Of a stretch of 64,000 bases of DNA, positions 7,591-16,552 are shown piece after piece. Positions within the stretch are counted from its first letter, which is position 1. Each line of letters opens with the position of its first letter. The position numbers and the translations under genes are program-made. The DNA is taken from positions 2,851,925 through 2,915,924 of the forward strand of contig OX638322.1 of assembly GCA_951812575.1 (NCBI GenBank), given 5' to 3'. The stretch comes from Candidatus Binatia bacterium. Lineage in GTDB: Bacteria; Desulfobacterota; Binatia; Bin18. The notes under the pieces are model-generated. The model did no database searches, had not been told where the DNA came from, and worked only from the letters and a program-made list of their open reading frames with translations.

Positions 7591-10500
7591 ATGCCCACGC
7601 TCATGCGCACGGTCATCAGTCTTGTGGTTTCCCTGACGGTCCTTGGTGGATGGGTGGTGGTGGCGGCGGCCCACTGGAACATATCGCCCGTCATCGCGCC
7701 TCCCGCATCCGCGGTCATCGGGGTGGACAGCCCGATCGAGATAGTCGTCCCCGTCCTCGACGAAAATCCGGAACATCATCCCACGCTCACGGCGACCTCG
7801 TCCAACACGAGTATTGTCACTGTGGCCGTGGAGGAGTACACGCTGACTCTCACCGGGCAGGCCCTGGGGCAGGCGACGATCAGCTTGACGGCAGATGACG
7901 AGAATGGCAATTCCCATTCCGTAGTCACGGCGACCTTCGGGGTCACGGTGGCGCCCGATTGGGCATTGAGCGCGGTGGGTGCGGGGGGGGAGCACACCTG
8001 CGGGTTGCAGGTCGATGGCACGGTGGACTGCTGGGGTTGGAACGCCTATAGCCAGACCAGCAATACGCCCGCCGGCCACTTTGTGTCGGTGAGTGTGGGG
8101 CGGAATCACAGCTGCGGGCTGCAGGCTAATGGCACGGTAGAGTGCTGGGGCGCGAACCACTATAATCAGATCGACGGGACGCCCACCGCCGCCACCTTTC
8201 GCGCGGTGAGTGCGGGGGGACATCACAACTGCGGGCTGCATACCGATGGCACGGCAGAGTGCTGGGGCTGGGACACAGAAGGCCAAGGTAGTGTCCCCGC
8301 CAACCTTGCCGCCACCACCTTTCGCACGGTGAGCGCGGGATTTTTGCACAACTGCGGACTGCGGTCCGATCTCACGGTGGCGTGCTGGGGCGACAACCAT
8401 TGGGGTCAGGCCGAAGACCGTGACGGCCCTTTTAGCAGGGTGAGTGCGGGGGGAAGTCACAACTGCGGGCTGCATCTCGATGGTACCGTGGAGTGTTGGG
8501 GTGAGAACGCCGAGGGCCAGGCCAGCGCCCCCTCCGGCAGCTTTGTGGCGGTGAGTGCGGGGGACTATCACAGCTGCGGGGTGAAGACCGATGGCAGGAT
8601 GCGCTGTTGGGGCAGCAACCAGTCGGGCCAGAGCAGCGTGCCCGCCGCCCTCACCGCCACCACCTTTAGCACGGTGAGTGCGGGGGGGGATCATACCTGC
8701 GGGGTGAAGACCGATGGCGAGGTGGCCTGTTGGGGCGACAACTACTCTGGCCAGCTCACTCGGCCTACCAACTCCAACACCCTGCCCGTCATTGCCCCTC
8801 TCGCGCCCGTGGTCGTCGGGGTGGACGGCCTGGCCGAGCGGACCGTCACGGCCAGCGACGACGATGGGGACGAGCCCAGGCTCTCGGCGACCTCGTCCGA
8901 CCCGACTATCACCACCGTGGCGGTAGACGGGCAGACGCTGACTGTCACCGGGCAGGCTCCAGGGCAGGCGACGATCACGGTGACCGCAGATGGCGGGGCA
9001 AGCATGGACGTGACCACGACGACCTTCGGAGTCACGGTCGTGCCCGATGGAGCGTTTATTGGGGTGAGTGTGGGGAAAGAGCACAGTTGCGGGCGGTATA
9101 CCGATGGGACGGTAGCGTGCTGGGGCGCCGACGCCTATGACCAGGTGAGCGCAACGCCGACCAGCACGGACTTTGTGGCGGTGAGTGCGGGGGGGGATCA
9201 CGCCTGCGGGGTGCAGCCCGATGGGACCGTGGTCTGCTGGGGCCGGGACGGCGATGGCGAGTCCAGGCCGCCGGGAGAGAGCGTCTTGAGCGCGGGAGCG
9301 TATCACACCTGCGGGCTGCAGGCCGATCTCACAGTGGTCTGCTGGGGCTCCGACAGCTATGGCTCGGTCAGCGATACACCCACCGGCGCCTTTGTGGGGG
9401 TGAGTGGGGGGGGGAATCACAGCTGTGGGGTGAAGCGCGATGGTAAGCTGGCCTGCTGGGGCCATGACTTCTATAACGCGCTCAGTGATCAGCCCACCGG
9501 CACCTTTGTGGCGGTGAGTGCGGGGCTTCTGCTCAACTGCGGGTTGAAATCCAATGGCACGGTGATCTGCTGGGGCCTCGACGACTATGGCCAGGTGAGT
9601 GAGACGCCGGCCGACCCTTTTCTGGGGGTAAGTGCGGGCGGGGAGCACGGCTGTGGAGTCAAGCGCGATGGCACGGTGGTCTGCTGGGGCGCCGACTACT
9701 ATGGCCAGGTGAGTGAGACGCCTCCCGGTAGCTTTCGTACGGTGAGTGCGGGGCAGAATCACAGCTGCGGGGTGCAGACCGATGGCACGGTGACCTGCTG
9801 GGGCTGGGACCACTATGGGCAGACCACGTTGCCCGCCGCCCTCACCGCCGCCACCTTTGTGGGGGTGAGTGCGGGGCAGAATCACAGCTGTGGGGTGCAG
9901 ACCGATGGCACGGTGGCCTGCTGGGGCTGGGATCTCTATGACCAGGTTAGTGATGCGCCCCCCGGCGCCTTTCTAGCGGTAAGTGCCGGGGATACGCACA
10001 GCTGTGGGGAGAAGCTCGATGGCACGGTAGTCTGCTGGGGCGACGACAGCTATCACCAGGTCAGCCGTACGCCTACCACCTCCCTGTTCGACGCCACCTT
10101 TCGCGTGGTGGATGCGGGCCGCAAGCACAGCTGCGGGGTACAGAGCAGTGGCACGGTCACCTGTTGGGGCTGGAAGCACTATGGCGCGACCACGCTGCCC
10201 GCTGCTCTCAAGAACGCCGCCTTTGTGGCGGTGAGTGCAGGGGGGAATCACAGTTGCGGGATACAGACGGATCACACGCTGGCGTGCTGGGGCCGCAACG
10301 ACTTTAACCAGACCACCAATACGCCCGACGGGTCGTTTAGCCAGGTGAGTGTGGGGATGTGGCACAGCTGCGGGGTCAAGCTCGATGGCAGCGTGGCGTG
10401 CTGGGGGCGCAACAACCATCAGCAGGTGAGCGATAGGCCCACCGGCACCTTTGGCCGGGTGAGTGCGGGGTGGGATTTCAGCTGTGGGGTGCGGACGGAT

Positions 10501-10671
10501 GGGACGGTAGCGTGCTGGGGGCGGGACGACTATCAGCAGGTGAGCGATCTGCCCGGCGGCACCTTTAGCCGGGTGAGTGTGGGGAAGTATCACAGCTGCG
10601 GGCTGCGGACCGATGGCGAGATAGTCTGTTGGGGCCGCAACAACAAGGGTCAGACCTCGCCGCTGCCCTAA
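7591..10671 (+). CDS. Secreted RCC1-repeat propeller protein, paralogue 2 (21 blades)
   Basis: 1026 aa with the same plan as paralogue 1: signal peptide, Ig-like domain (about 30-122), seven RCC1 repeats, a second Ig-like domain, then fourteen repeats. The total of 21 equals three seven-bladed propellers. Every repeat keeps the C-G and C-W-G cysteines; loops between them vary. Start: ATG 7591 after AAAAGGAGCACGT; a longer in-frame opening from 7429 would put 54 polar residues before the signal peptide. The second Ig domain (D-D-D-G-D-E-P-R-L-S) and several first-block blades differ from paralogues 1 and 3. The C-terminal block is nearly identical to paralogue 3. Function unknown; probably an exported binding protein. 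Confidence 0.85.
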   Translation: MPTLMRTVISLVVSLTVLGGWVVVAAAHWNISPVIAPPASAVIGVDSPIEIVVPVLDENPEHHPTLTATSSNTSIVTVAVEEYTLTLTGQALGQATISLTADDENGNSHSVVTATFGVTVAPDWALSAVGAGGEHTCGLQVDGTVDCWGWNAYSQTSNTPAGHFVSVSVGRNHSCGLQANGTVECWGANHYNQIDGTPTAATFRAVSAGGHHNCGLHTDGTAECWGWDTEGQGSVPANLAATTFRTVSAGFLHNCGLRSDLTVACWGDNHWGQAEDRDGPFSRVSAGGSHNCGLHLDGTVECWGENAEGQASAPSGSFVAVSAGDYHSCGVKTDGRMRCWGSNQSGQSSVPAALTATTFSTVSAGGDHTCGVKTDGEVACWGDNYSGQLTRPTNSNTLPVIAPLAPVVVGVDGLAERTVTASDDDGDEPRLSATSSDPTITTVAVDGQTLTVTGQAPGQATITVTADGGASMDVTTTTFGVTVVPDGAFIGVSVGKEHSCGRYTDGTVACWGADAYDQVSATPTSTDFVAVSAGGDHACGVQPDGTVVCWGRDGDGESRPPGESVLSAGAYHTCGLQADLTVVCWGSDSYGSVSDTPTGAFVGVSGGGNHSCGVKRDGKLACWGHDFYNALSDQPTGTFVAVSAGLLLNCGLKSNGTVICWGLDDYGQVSETPADPFLGVSAGGEHGCGVKRDGTVVCWGADYYGQVSETPPGSFRTVSAGQNHSCGVQTDGTVTCWGWDHYGQTTLPAALTAATFVGVSAGQNHSCGVQTDGTVACWGWDLYDQVSDAPPGAFLAVSAGDTHSCGEKLDGTVVCWGDDSYHQVSRTPTTSLFDATFRVVDAGRKHSCGVQSSGTVTCWGWKHYGATTLPAALKNAAFVAVSAGGNHSCGIQTDHTLACWGRNDFNQTTNTPDGSFSQVSVGMWHSCGVKLDGSVACWGRNNHQQVSDRPTGTFGRVSAGWDFSCGVRTDGTVACWGRDDYQQVSDLPGGTFSRVSVGKYHSCGLRTDGEIVCWGRNNKGQTSPLP

Positions 10672-11023
10672 GAGGGCGGTAGCGCGCTGCGTCCGGGGTG
10701 GTGGCTGGGGGCCGGACCTTGCTCATTGAGAAGCTGTCCTCCTGGCCGCCCTCTTGGCCGACCCCGCGGTGGCAGCGCTGACCCAGCCGCTCATCGGGAC
10801 TGCTCAGCGGCTCGCCGAACAGGTGGACAACCGGGTCGGTGTCGGGTAGTGGAGAGGGCTGGTGTCCTTCCGTGTCCGTGTCAGGACCGTGCGGAGGAGC
10901 CGAGAGGAGGGCCCGATGACTGAGGGGGACTGGGAGAGAGTGGACTGTCCCGTTTTTTCCGGTCAAAAATTTTCAACCCGATACCCCCTCTTTTTGTTCG
11001 AGCAGCTCAGAAAAGGAGCACGT
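10672..11023. repeat. Spacer shared between RCC1 paralogues (second copy)
   Basis: 352 bases matching 7240-7590 almost perfectly, again ending in the leader and AAAAGGAGCACGT ribosome-binding region before the next ATG. The start-to-start distance of paralogues 2 and 3 is exactly 3433 bases, as is the stop-to-stop distance. Confidence 0.7.
10757..10849 (+). pseudogene. Relic of SnoaL-like gene 3' end (copy b)
   Basis: Same 93 bases as the relic at 7324-7416, displaced by 3433. It encodes A-D-P-A-V-A-A-L-T-Q-P-L-I then Q-R-L-A-E-Q-V. It was copied together with the RCC1 unit. Confidence 0.7.
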
Positions 11024-14000
11024 ATGCCCACGCTCATGCGCACGGCCATCAGTCTTGTGGTTTCCCTGACGGTCCTTGGTGGCTGGGTGGTGATGGCGGC
11101 GGCCCACTGGAACATATCGCCCGTCATCGCGCCTCCCGCATCCGCGGTCATCGGGGTGGACATCCCGATCGAGATAGTCGTCCCCGTCCTCGACGAAAAT
11201 CCGGAACATCATCCCACGCTCACGGCGACCTCGTCCAACACGAGTATTGTCACTGTGGCCGTGGAGGAGTACACGCTGACTCTCACCGGGCAGGCCCTGG
11301 GGCAGGCGACGATCAGCTTGACGGCAGATGACGAGAATGGCAATTCCCATTCCGTAGTCACGGCGACCTTCGGGGTCACGGTGGCGCCCGATTGGGCATT
11401 GAGCGCGGTGGGTGCGGGGGGGGAGCACACCTGCGGATTGCAGGTCGATGGCACGGTGGACTGCTGGGGCGCCAACAACTATAACGTGGTCAGTAATACG
11501 CCCGCCACCCCCTTTCGCACGCTGAGTGTGGGGCAGCATCACACCTGCGGGCTGCAGGACAATGGCAGAGTGCGCTGCTGGGGCAACAACGACTATAATC
11601 AGGTCGGCGATACACCTACCGCCGCCACCTTTCGCGCGGTGAGTGCGGGGAGAGTTCACAACTGCGGGCTGCATACCGATGGCACGGCAGAGTGCTGGGG
11701 CTGGGACGCATACGGCCAAGGTAGTGTCCCCGCCAACCTTGCAGCTACCACCTTTCGCACGGTGAGCGCGGGGAGATTTCACACCTGCGGGCTGCGGTCC
11801 GATCTCACGGTGGCGTGCTGGGGCGACAACCATTGGGATCAGGCCGAAGACCGTGACGGCCCTTTTAGCAGGGTGAGTGCGGGGGGAAGTCACAACTGCG
11901 GGCTGCATCTCGATGGTACGGTGGAGTGTTGGGGCAACAACGCCCAGGGCCAGGCCAGCGCCCCCTCCGGCAGCTTTCGCGCGGTGAGTGCGGGGGCGTA
12001 TCACAGCTGCGGGGTGAAGACCGATGGCAGGATGCGCTGTTGGGGCAGCAACCAGTCGGGCCAGAGCAGCGTGCCCGCCGCCCTCACCGCCACCACCTTT
12101 AGCACGGTGAGTGCGGGGGGGGATCATACCTGCGGGGTGAAGACCGATGGCGAGGTGGCCTGTTGGGGCGACAACTACTCTGGCCAGCTCACTCGGCCCA
12201 CCAACTCCAACACCCTGCCCATCATTGCCCCTCTCGCGCCCGTGGTCGTCGGGGTGGACGGCCTGGCCGAGCTGACCGTCGCCGTCACCGATGCCGATGA
12301 GGACGAGCCCAGGCTCACGGCGACCTCGTCCGACCCGACTATCACCACCGTGGCGGTAGACGGGCAGACGCTGACTGTCACCGGGCAGGCTCCAGGGCAG
12401 GCGACGATCACGGTGACCGCAGATGACGGGGCAAGCATGGACGTGACCACGACGACCTTCGGAGTCACGGTCGTGCCCGATGGGGCGTTTATTGGGGTGA
12501 GTGTGGGGAAAGAGCACAGTTGCGGGCGGTATACCGATGGGACGGTAGCGTGCTGGGGCGCCGACGCCTATGACCAGGTGAGCGCAACGCCGACCAGCAC
12601 GGACTTTGTGGCGGTGAGTGCGGGGGGGGATCACGCCTGCGGGGTGCAGCCCGATGGGACCGTGGTCTGCTGGGGCCGGGACGGCGATGGCGAGTCCAGG
12701 CCGCCGGGAGAGAGCGTCTTGAGCGCGGGAGCGTATCACACCTGCGGGCTGCAGGCCGATCTCACAGTGGTCTGCTGGGGCTCCGACAGCTATGGCTCGG
12801 TCAGCGATACACCCACCGGCGCCTTTGTGGGGGTGAGTGGGGGGGGGAATCACAGCTGTGGGGTGAAGCGCGATGGTAAGCTGGCCTGCTGGGGCCATGA
12901 CTTCTATAACGCGCTCAGTGATCAGCCCACCGGCACCTTTGTGGCGGTGAGTGCGGGGCTTCTGCTCAACTGCGGGTTGAAATCCAATGGCACGGTGATC
13001 TGCTGGGGCCTCGACGACTATGGCCAGGTGAGTGAGACGCCGGCCGACCCTTTTCTGGGGGTAAGTGCGGGCGGGGAGCACGGCTGTGGAGTCAAGCGCG
13101 ATGGCACGGTGGTCTGCTGGGGCGCCGACTACTATGGCCAGGTGAGTGAGACGCCTCCCGGTAGCTTTCGTACGGTGAGTGCGGGGCAGAATCACAGCTG
13201 CGGGGTGCAGACCGATGGCACGGTGACCTGCTGGGGCTGGGACCACTATGGGCAGACCACGTTGCCCGCCGCCCTCACCGCCGCCACCTTTGTGGGGGTG
13301 AGTGCGGGGCAGAATCACAGCTGTGGGGTGCAGACCGATGGCACGGTGGCCTGCTGGGGCTGGGATCTCTATGACCAGGTTAGTGATGCGCCCCCCGGCG
13401 CCTTTCTAGCGGTAAGTGCCGGGGATACGCACAGCTGTGGGGAGAAGCTCGATGGCACGGTAGTCTGCTGGGGCGACGACAGCTATCACCAGGTCAGCCG
13501 TACGCCTACCACCTCCCTGTTCGACGCCACCTTTCGCGTGGTGGATGCGGGCCGCAAGCACAGCTGCGGGGTACAGAGCAGTGGCACGGTCACCTGTTGG
13601 GGCTGGAAGCACTATGGCGCGACCACGCTGCCCGCTGCTCTCAAGAACGCCGCCTTTGTGGCGGTGAGTGCAGGGGGGAATCACAGTTGCGGGATACAGA
13701 CGGATCACACGCTGGCGTGCTGGGGCCGCAACGACTTTAACCAGACCACCAATACGCCCGACGGGTCGTTTAGCCAGGTGAGTGCGGGGATGTGGCACAG
13801 CTGCGGGGTCAAGCGCGATGACACGCTGGCGTGCTGGGGGCGCAACAACCATCAGCAGGTGAGCGATAGGCCCACCGGCACCTTTGGCCGGGTGAGTGCG
13901 GGGTGGGATTTCAGCTGTGGGGTGCGGACGGATGGGACGGTAGCGTGCTGGGGGCGGGACGACTATCAGCAGGTGAGCGATCTGCCCGGCGGCACCTTTA

Positions 14001-14104
14001 GCCGGGTGAGTGTGGGGAAGTATCACAGCTGCGGGCTGCGGACCGATGGCGAGATAGTCTGTTGGGGCCGCAACAACAAGGGTCAGACCTCGCCGCTGCC
14101 CTAA
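11024..14104 (+). CDS. Secreted RCC1-repeat propeller protein, paralogue 3 (21 blades, mosaic)
   Basis: 1026 aa with the same layout as paralogue 2 (signal peptide, Ig-like, 7 blades, Ig-like, 14 blades). It is a mosaic. Its first block shares the distinctive residues of paralogue 1 (A-N-N-Y-N-V-V-S-N, N-N-D-Y-N-Q-V-G-D, S-F-R-A-V-S-A-G-A-Y), and its second Ig domain (T-D-A-D-E-D-E-P-R-L-T) also matches paralogue 1. The last fourteen blades match paralogue 2 apart from a few changes near 13785-13830. Recombination between copies, rather than independent drift, best explains this. Start: ATG 11024 after AAAAGGAGCACGT. Likely exported; Cys pairs are retained in every blade. Confidence 0.85.
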   Translation: MPTLMRTAISLVVSLTVLGGWVVMAAAHWNISPVIAPPASAVIGVDIPIEIVVPVLDENPEHHPTLTATSSNTSIVTVAVEEYTLTLTGQALGQATISLTADDENGNSHSVVTATFGVTVAPDWALSAVGAGGEHTCGLQVDGTVDCWGANNYNVVSNTPATPFRTLSVGQHHTCGLQDNGRVRCWGNNDYNQVGDTPTAATFRAVSAGRVHNCGLHTDGTAECWGWDAYGQGSVPANLAATTFRTVSAGRFHTCGLRSDLTVACWGDNHWDQAEDRDGPFSRVSAGGSHNCGLHLDGTVECWGNNAQGQASAPSGSFRAVSAGAYHSCGVKTDGRMRCWGSNQSGQSSVPAALTATTFSTVSAGGDHTCGVKTDGEVACWGDNYSGQLTRPTNSNTLPIIAPLAPVVVGVDGLAELTVAVTDADEDEPRLTATSSDPTITTVAVDGQTLTVTGQAPGQATITVTADDGASMDVTTTTFGVTVVPDGAFIGVSVGKEHSCGRYTDGTVACWGADAYDQVSATPTSTDFVAVSAGGDHACGVQPDGTVVCWGRDGDGESRPPGESVLSAGAYHTCGLQADLTVVCWGSDSYGSVSDTPTGAFVGVSGGGNHSCGVKRDGKLACWGHDFYNALSDQPTGTFVAVSAGLLLNCGLKSNGTVICWGLDDYGQVSETPADPFLGVSAGGEHGCGVKRDGTVVCWGADYYGQVSETPPGSFRTVSAGQNHSCGVQTDGTVTCWGWDHYGQTTLPAALTAATFVGVSAGQNHSCGVQTDGTVACWGWDLYDQVSDAPPGAFLAVSAGDTHSCGEKLDGTVVCWGDDSYHQVSRTPTTSLFDATFRVVDAGRKHSCGVQSSGTVTCWGWKHYGATTLPAALKNAAFVAVSAGGNHSCGIQTDHTLACWGRNDFNQTTNTPDGSFSQVSAGMWHSCGVKRDDTLACWGRNNHQQVSDRPTGTFGRVSAGWDFSCGVRTDGTVACWGRDDYQQVSDLPGGTFSRVSVGKYHSCGLRTDGEIVCWGRNNKGQTSPLP

Positions 14105-14343
14105 GAGGGCGGTAGCGCGCTGCGTCCGGGGTGGTGGCTGGGGGCCGGACCTTGCTCATTGAGAAGCTGTCCTCCTGGCCACCCTCTTGGCCAACCCCGC
14201 GGTGGCAGCGCTGACCCAGCCGTTGATCGGGACTGCTCAGCGGCTCGCTGAACCGGTGGAGGGCCAGCGAATTCACCATTATGCGCAGCCCTGTGGGAGC
14301 CCTGTAGGGCGGCTTAGCCGCAGGCGTAAGCCGACATCCCGTC
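14105..14343. other. Downstream flank of RCC1 array
   Basis: The first 85 bases repeat the spacer that follows paralogues 1 and 2. The rest holds the third SnoaL relic and a short repeat (GCGGCTTAGCCGCAGGCGTA, itself a hairpin). No intact gene. Confidence 0.5.
14190..14270 (+). pseudogene. Relic of SnoaL-like gene 3' end (copy c)
   Basis: Encodes A-N-P-A-V-A-A-L-T-Q-P-L-I-G-T-A-Q-R-L-A-E-P-V-E-G. It keeps TTGATC and the V-E-G end found in the intact gene at 186-680 but not in relics a and b. This copy therefore looks closest to the ancestral flank. It is open to both sides without a start of its own. Confidence 0.65.
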
Positions 14344-14494
14344 CTAGAGCAAATAACGATGCTATGTAGCCGTTCCGCCCTTCCTGCGAAAGCGGGCATC
14401 CAGGCCCCCGGCCCCCCGGCCTCTGGATGCCGGATCACGTCCGGCATGACGAGAGCGTACTGGAATAGCGACAACCTCTGGTAAACCGCTCTAG
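14344..14494. repeat. CTAG palindromic element, full copy (151 bp)
   Basis: Opens CTAGAGCAAATAACGATGCT and closes GGTAAACCGCTCTAG. The complement of the right end reads CTAGAGCGGTTTACC, matching the left ends of the copies at 677 and 43973, so this copy is inverted relative to them. The core GATGCCGGATCACGTCCGGCAT is itself a palindrome. A further CTAGATTGCGGATAAGCC begins at 14491 and may be a partial tandem copy sharing the CTAG. Confidence 0.65.
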
Positions 14495-14514
14495 ATTGCG
14501 GATAAGCCGTCTCG

Positions 14515-15741
14515 TCACAGCGAGTTCTTATAGATCGCGCCGGCCTTCATAACCAGCCGCGGCCCGCCCGCCTCGGGCTGTAAGACGCCGAGGTCTTCAA
14601 GCGGATTGCCATCAAACACGACCAGGTCGGCGTAGGCTCCCGGAGCGACTGTCCCAAGTTTTCCCGACTGGTTCAGGATTTCGGCGTTGATCGTCGTTGC
14701 CGAACGCAGGATATCGATGGGGCTGAGAACCTCTCGCCGGATCAGGAACTCGCGACACTGCTGGGCGTGTAGGGGCCCCAGCAGATCGGTTCCGTAGCCC
14801 AGCTTGATCCCGGCCGCCTGACACAGCTCAAGCGAGGTCAGTCCCGCGGTCTGGATTTCTTTCAGCTTGACGATATTGCCCTCGGGCAGGCCCAACTCCT
14901 TGCCCAGCTCGCCGAGGGTTTCATACGTCACCAGGGTGGGGACGACATAGGCTCCGTGCTGGGCGACCAGTTCTGCGGTTGGTTGGTCAATCAGATTGGC
15001 GTGCTCGATTGAGCGTACCCCTAGTTTAACGATGCGGGCAATGGCTTCCGCGGTATAGGCGTGGGCCATGACATAGGTGCGCCGCGAGGCTGCTTCCTCG
15101 ACCGCGGCACGGATTTCCTCGTCCGAGTATTGCAGCATCCACACCGGGTCGGTCGGTGAGGAGAGGCCGCCCGTGGCCATGATTTTGATCTGATGCGCCC
15201 CTTTGCGCAGTTCTTCCCGGGCCGCCCGGCGGACCGCATCCACCCCGTCCGCTACTTGTGAAAGACAGCCCTGAAAGCCGCAGGCGCACGGCTCAAAATG
15301 TTTGACCGGCCGCGTATCACCATGACCGCCGGTCTGGCTCAGTGCCCGGCCCGAGAAAAACAGACGAGGCCCCTTGATCAAGCCCTGCTCAACTGCGGCG
15401 GCCAGGCCAAAATCAGCTCCGGCCGCATCCCGTACGCTGGTAAAGCCACGCTGGAGAGCGTCTTCCAGCAGCGTGCGGGCGTGTTGACTCAAAAGCGACA
15501 TGGGCCAATCGTCCAGGCTGGAAAGATTGACGCGGGCGGCATAGGCATGGAAGTGGGCGTCGATCAGACCGGGCATGAGAAAACGCCCACCCAGATGGAT
15601 TTCCTGGGCGCTAGCAGCCTTGAGCGGCTGCTCGGAGATCTCTTTGATTTCGCCGTCTTCTATCAGGACGTCTGCCCCGTCGAGCAACTCGGGGCTGTGG
15701 CCGTCAAAAATGACACCATCGCGTAAGACTATCGTGCCCAT
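14515..15741 (-). CDS. Amidohydrolase (imidazolonepropionase/prolidase-like, COG1228 type)
   Basis: 408 aa metal-dependent hydrolase of the TIM-barrel amidohydrolase superfamily. Metal ligands are visible: His63 and His65 in D-A-H-F-H, the likely carboxylated Lys186 in Q-I-K-I-M-A-T-G-G, His227 (M-A-H-A-Y), His247 (E-H-A-N-L) and Asp319 (G-T-D-L-L). The C-terminal beta-sandwich strand (A-D-L-V-V-F-D-G-N-P-L) is complete. Relatives hydrolyse N-acyl amino acids, Xaa-Pro dipeptides or cyclic amides; the substrate is not decided by sequence. Start: ATG 15741 after GGGAGGCAGCC. It precedes no gene on its strand and follows the methyltransferase by 12 bases. Confidence 0.85.
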   Translation of the reverse strand: MGTIVLRDGVIFDGHSPELLDGADVLIEDGEIKEISEQPLKAASAQEIHLGGRFLMPGLIDAHFHAYAARVNLSSLDDWPMSLLSQHARTLLEDALQRGFTSVRDAAGADFGLAAAVEQGLIKGPRLFFSGRALSQTGGHGDTRPVKHFEPCACGFQGCLSQVADGVDAVRRAAREELRKGAHQIKIMATGGLSSPTDPVWMLQYSDEEIRAAVEEAASRRTYVMAHAYTAEAIARIVKLGVRSIEHANLIDQPTAELVAQHGAYVVPTLVTYETLGELGKELGLPEGNIVKLKEIQTAGLTSLELCQAAGIKLGYGTDLLGPLHAQQCREFLIRREVLSPIDILRSATTINAEILNQSGKLGTVAPGAYADLVVFDGNPLEDLGVLQPEAGGPRLVMKAGAIYKNSL

Positions 15742-15753
15742 GGCTGCCTCCCG

Positions 15754-16521
15754 CTAGCCGCCCTGACGGGTCGCCTCGAACAGCGCTCCGTACAGGGCAA
15801 AATCGTAGTTGTCCTGAATGGCGAAAGCCGTTCGGATCTCCTCGGGCGCTTTATCATACAAGTGCTGTACCATGGCGACTCGTGCCGGCGGAGTCGCCAT
15901 CCGTGCCGTCCAGGCCTGGAAGTCCAGCGGCAGACGCCAAGTGGAAACGACCCGTGACTGAAACCCGCTGCGTTCAAACATGGCCTGCCACTGGGCAACC
16001 GTGTGGTCCCGGACGTGCGAGGCGTCACGCAGGAGTTCAAACGTTTGCAAAAAGGTGTCGTACGCCGGCTCTTCAGGCGAAATGGTATCGCTCAGAATAA
16101 ACCGCCCGCCGGGCTTCAGCACGCGATGGCATTCCTGGAGCGCCGTCAGAGGGTTCGGCCAGTGATGGGCGCTATAGCGGGAGACCACCAGGTCAAAGCT
16201 GTTGTCGGCAAACGGAATCTGTTCGACATCGCCCTGGCGCGTTTCGATGTGGGAGAAGCCGCGTTCGGCGGCCAACTGCTCGACCTGTTCCAGCATATGC
16301 GGGGTGAGGTCGAGGGCGACGACCCGGCGACTGTGCGGAGCGATGGCCACCGAGGTATGGCCCGCTCCACAGCCCGCATCCAGGGCGTCCGGCGGTTCCT
16401 GCTGTTGCACCAGCTTGGCAATCCGGACCAAATCCTCGCCTGTGGCATGGACCTGGCTGGTTTTATACTGGGCGGCTGCCCGCCCGAATTGATCGTGTAT
16501 GGATTGCTTGATGTCGCTCAC
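15754..16521 (-). CDS. Class I SAM-dependent methyltransferase
   Basis: 255 aa UbiE/Methyltransf_11-type enzyme. SAM motif I is L-D-A-G-C-G-A-G-H-T-S (about 47-57), motif II is V-V-A-L-D-L-T-P, then Q-G-D-V-E-Q-I-P-F and the post-motif V-L-K-P-G-G-R-F. Start: GTG 16521 preceded by GGAGAAGAACC; the longer frame to 16581 would overlap the upstream LLM gene and lacks family similarity. It lies 31 bases downstream of that gene and 12 bases upstream of the amidohydrolase, so the three probably form one transcript (17533 to 14515). The methyl acceptor is unknown; an O- or C-methylation step in small-molecule turnover is likely. Confidence 0.85.
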   Translation of the reverse strand: MSDIKQSIHDQFGRAAAQYKTSQVHATGEDLVRIAKLVQQQEPPDALDAGCGAGHTSVAIAPHSRRVVALDLTPHMLEQVEQLAAERGFSHIETRQGDVEQIPFADNSFDLVVSRYSAHHWPNPLTALQECHRVLKPGGRFILSDTISPEEPAYDTFLQTFELLRDASHVRDHTVAQWQAMFERSGFQSRVVSTWRLPLDFQAWTARMATPPARVAMVQHLYDKAPEEIRTAFAIQDNYDFALYGALFEATRQGG

Positions 16522-16552
16522 GGTTCTTCTCCGTTCGACTGGACCGATCCCC

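Noticed and set aside
4819..13318. Long open frames of 780-900 codons on the minus strand opposite the RCC1 genes
   Set aside because: They mirror the repeated GC-rich codon pattern of the RCC1 repeats, give low-complexity P/H/R-rich protein, lack ribosome-binding sites and match no family.
4870..14104. Regular short repeats that could suggest a CRISPR array
   Set aside because: The period is about 115 bases, in frame with protein repeats, and units diverge at codon level; there are no identical spacered repeats and no cas genes.
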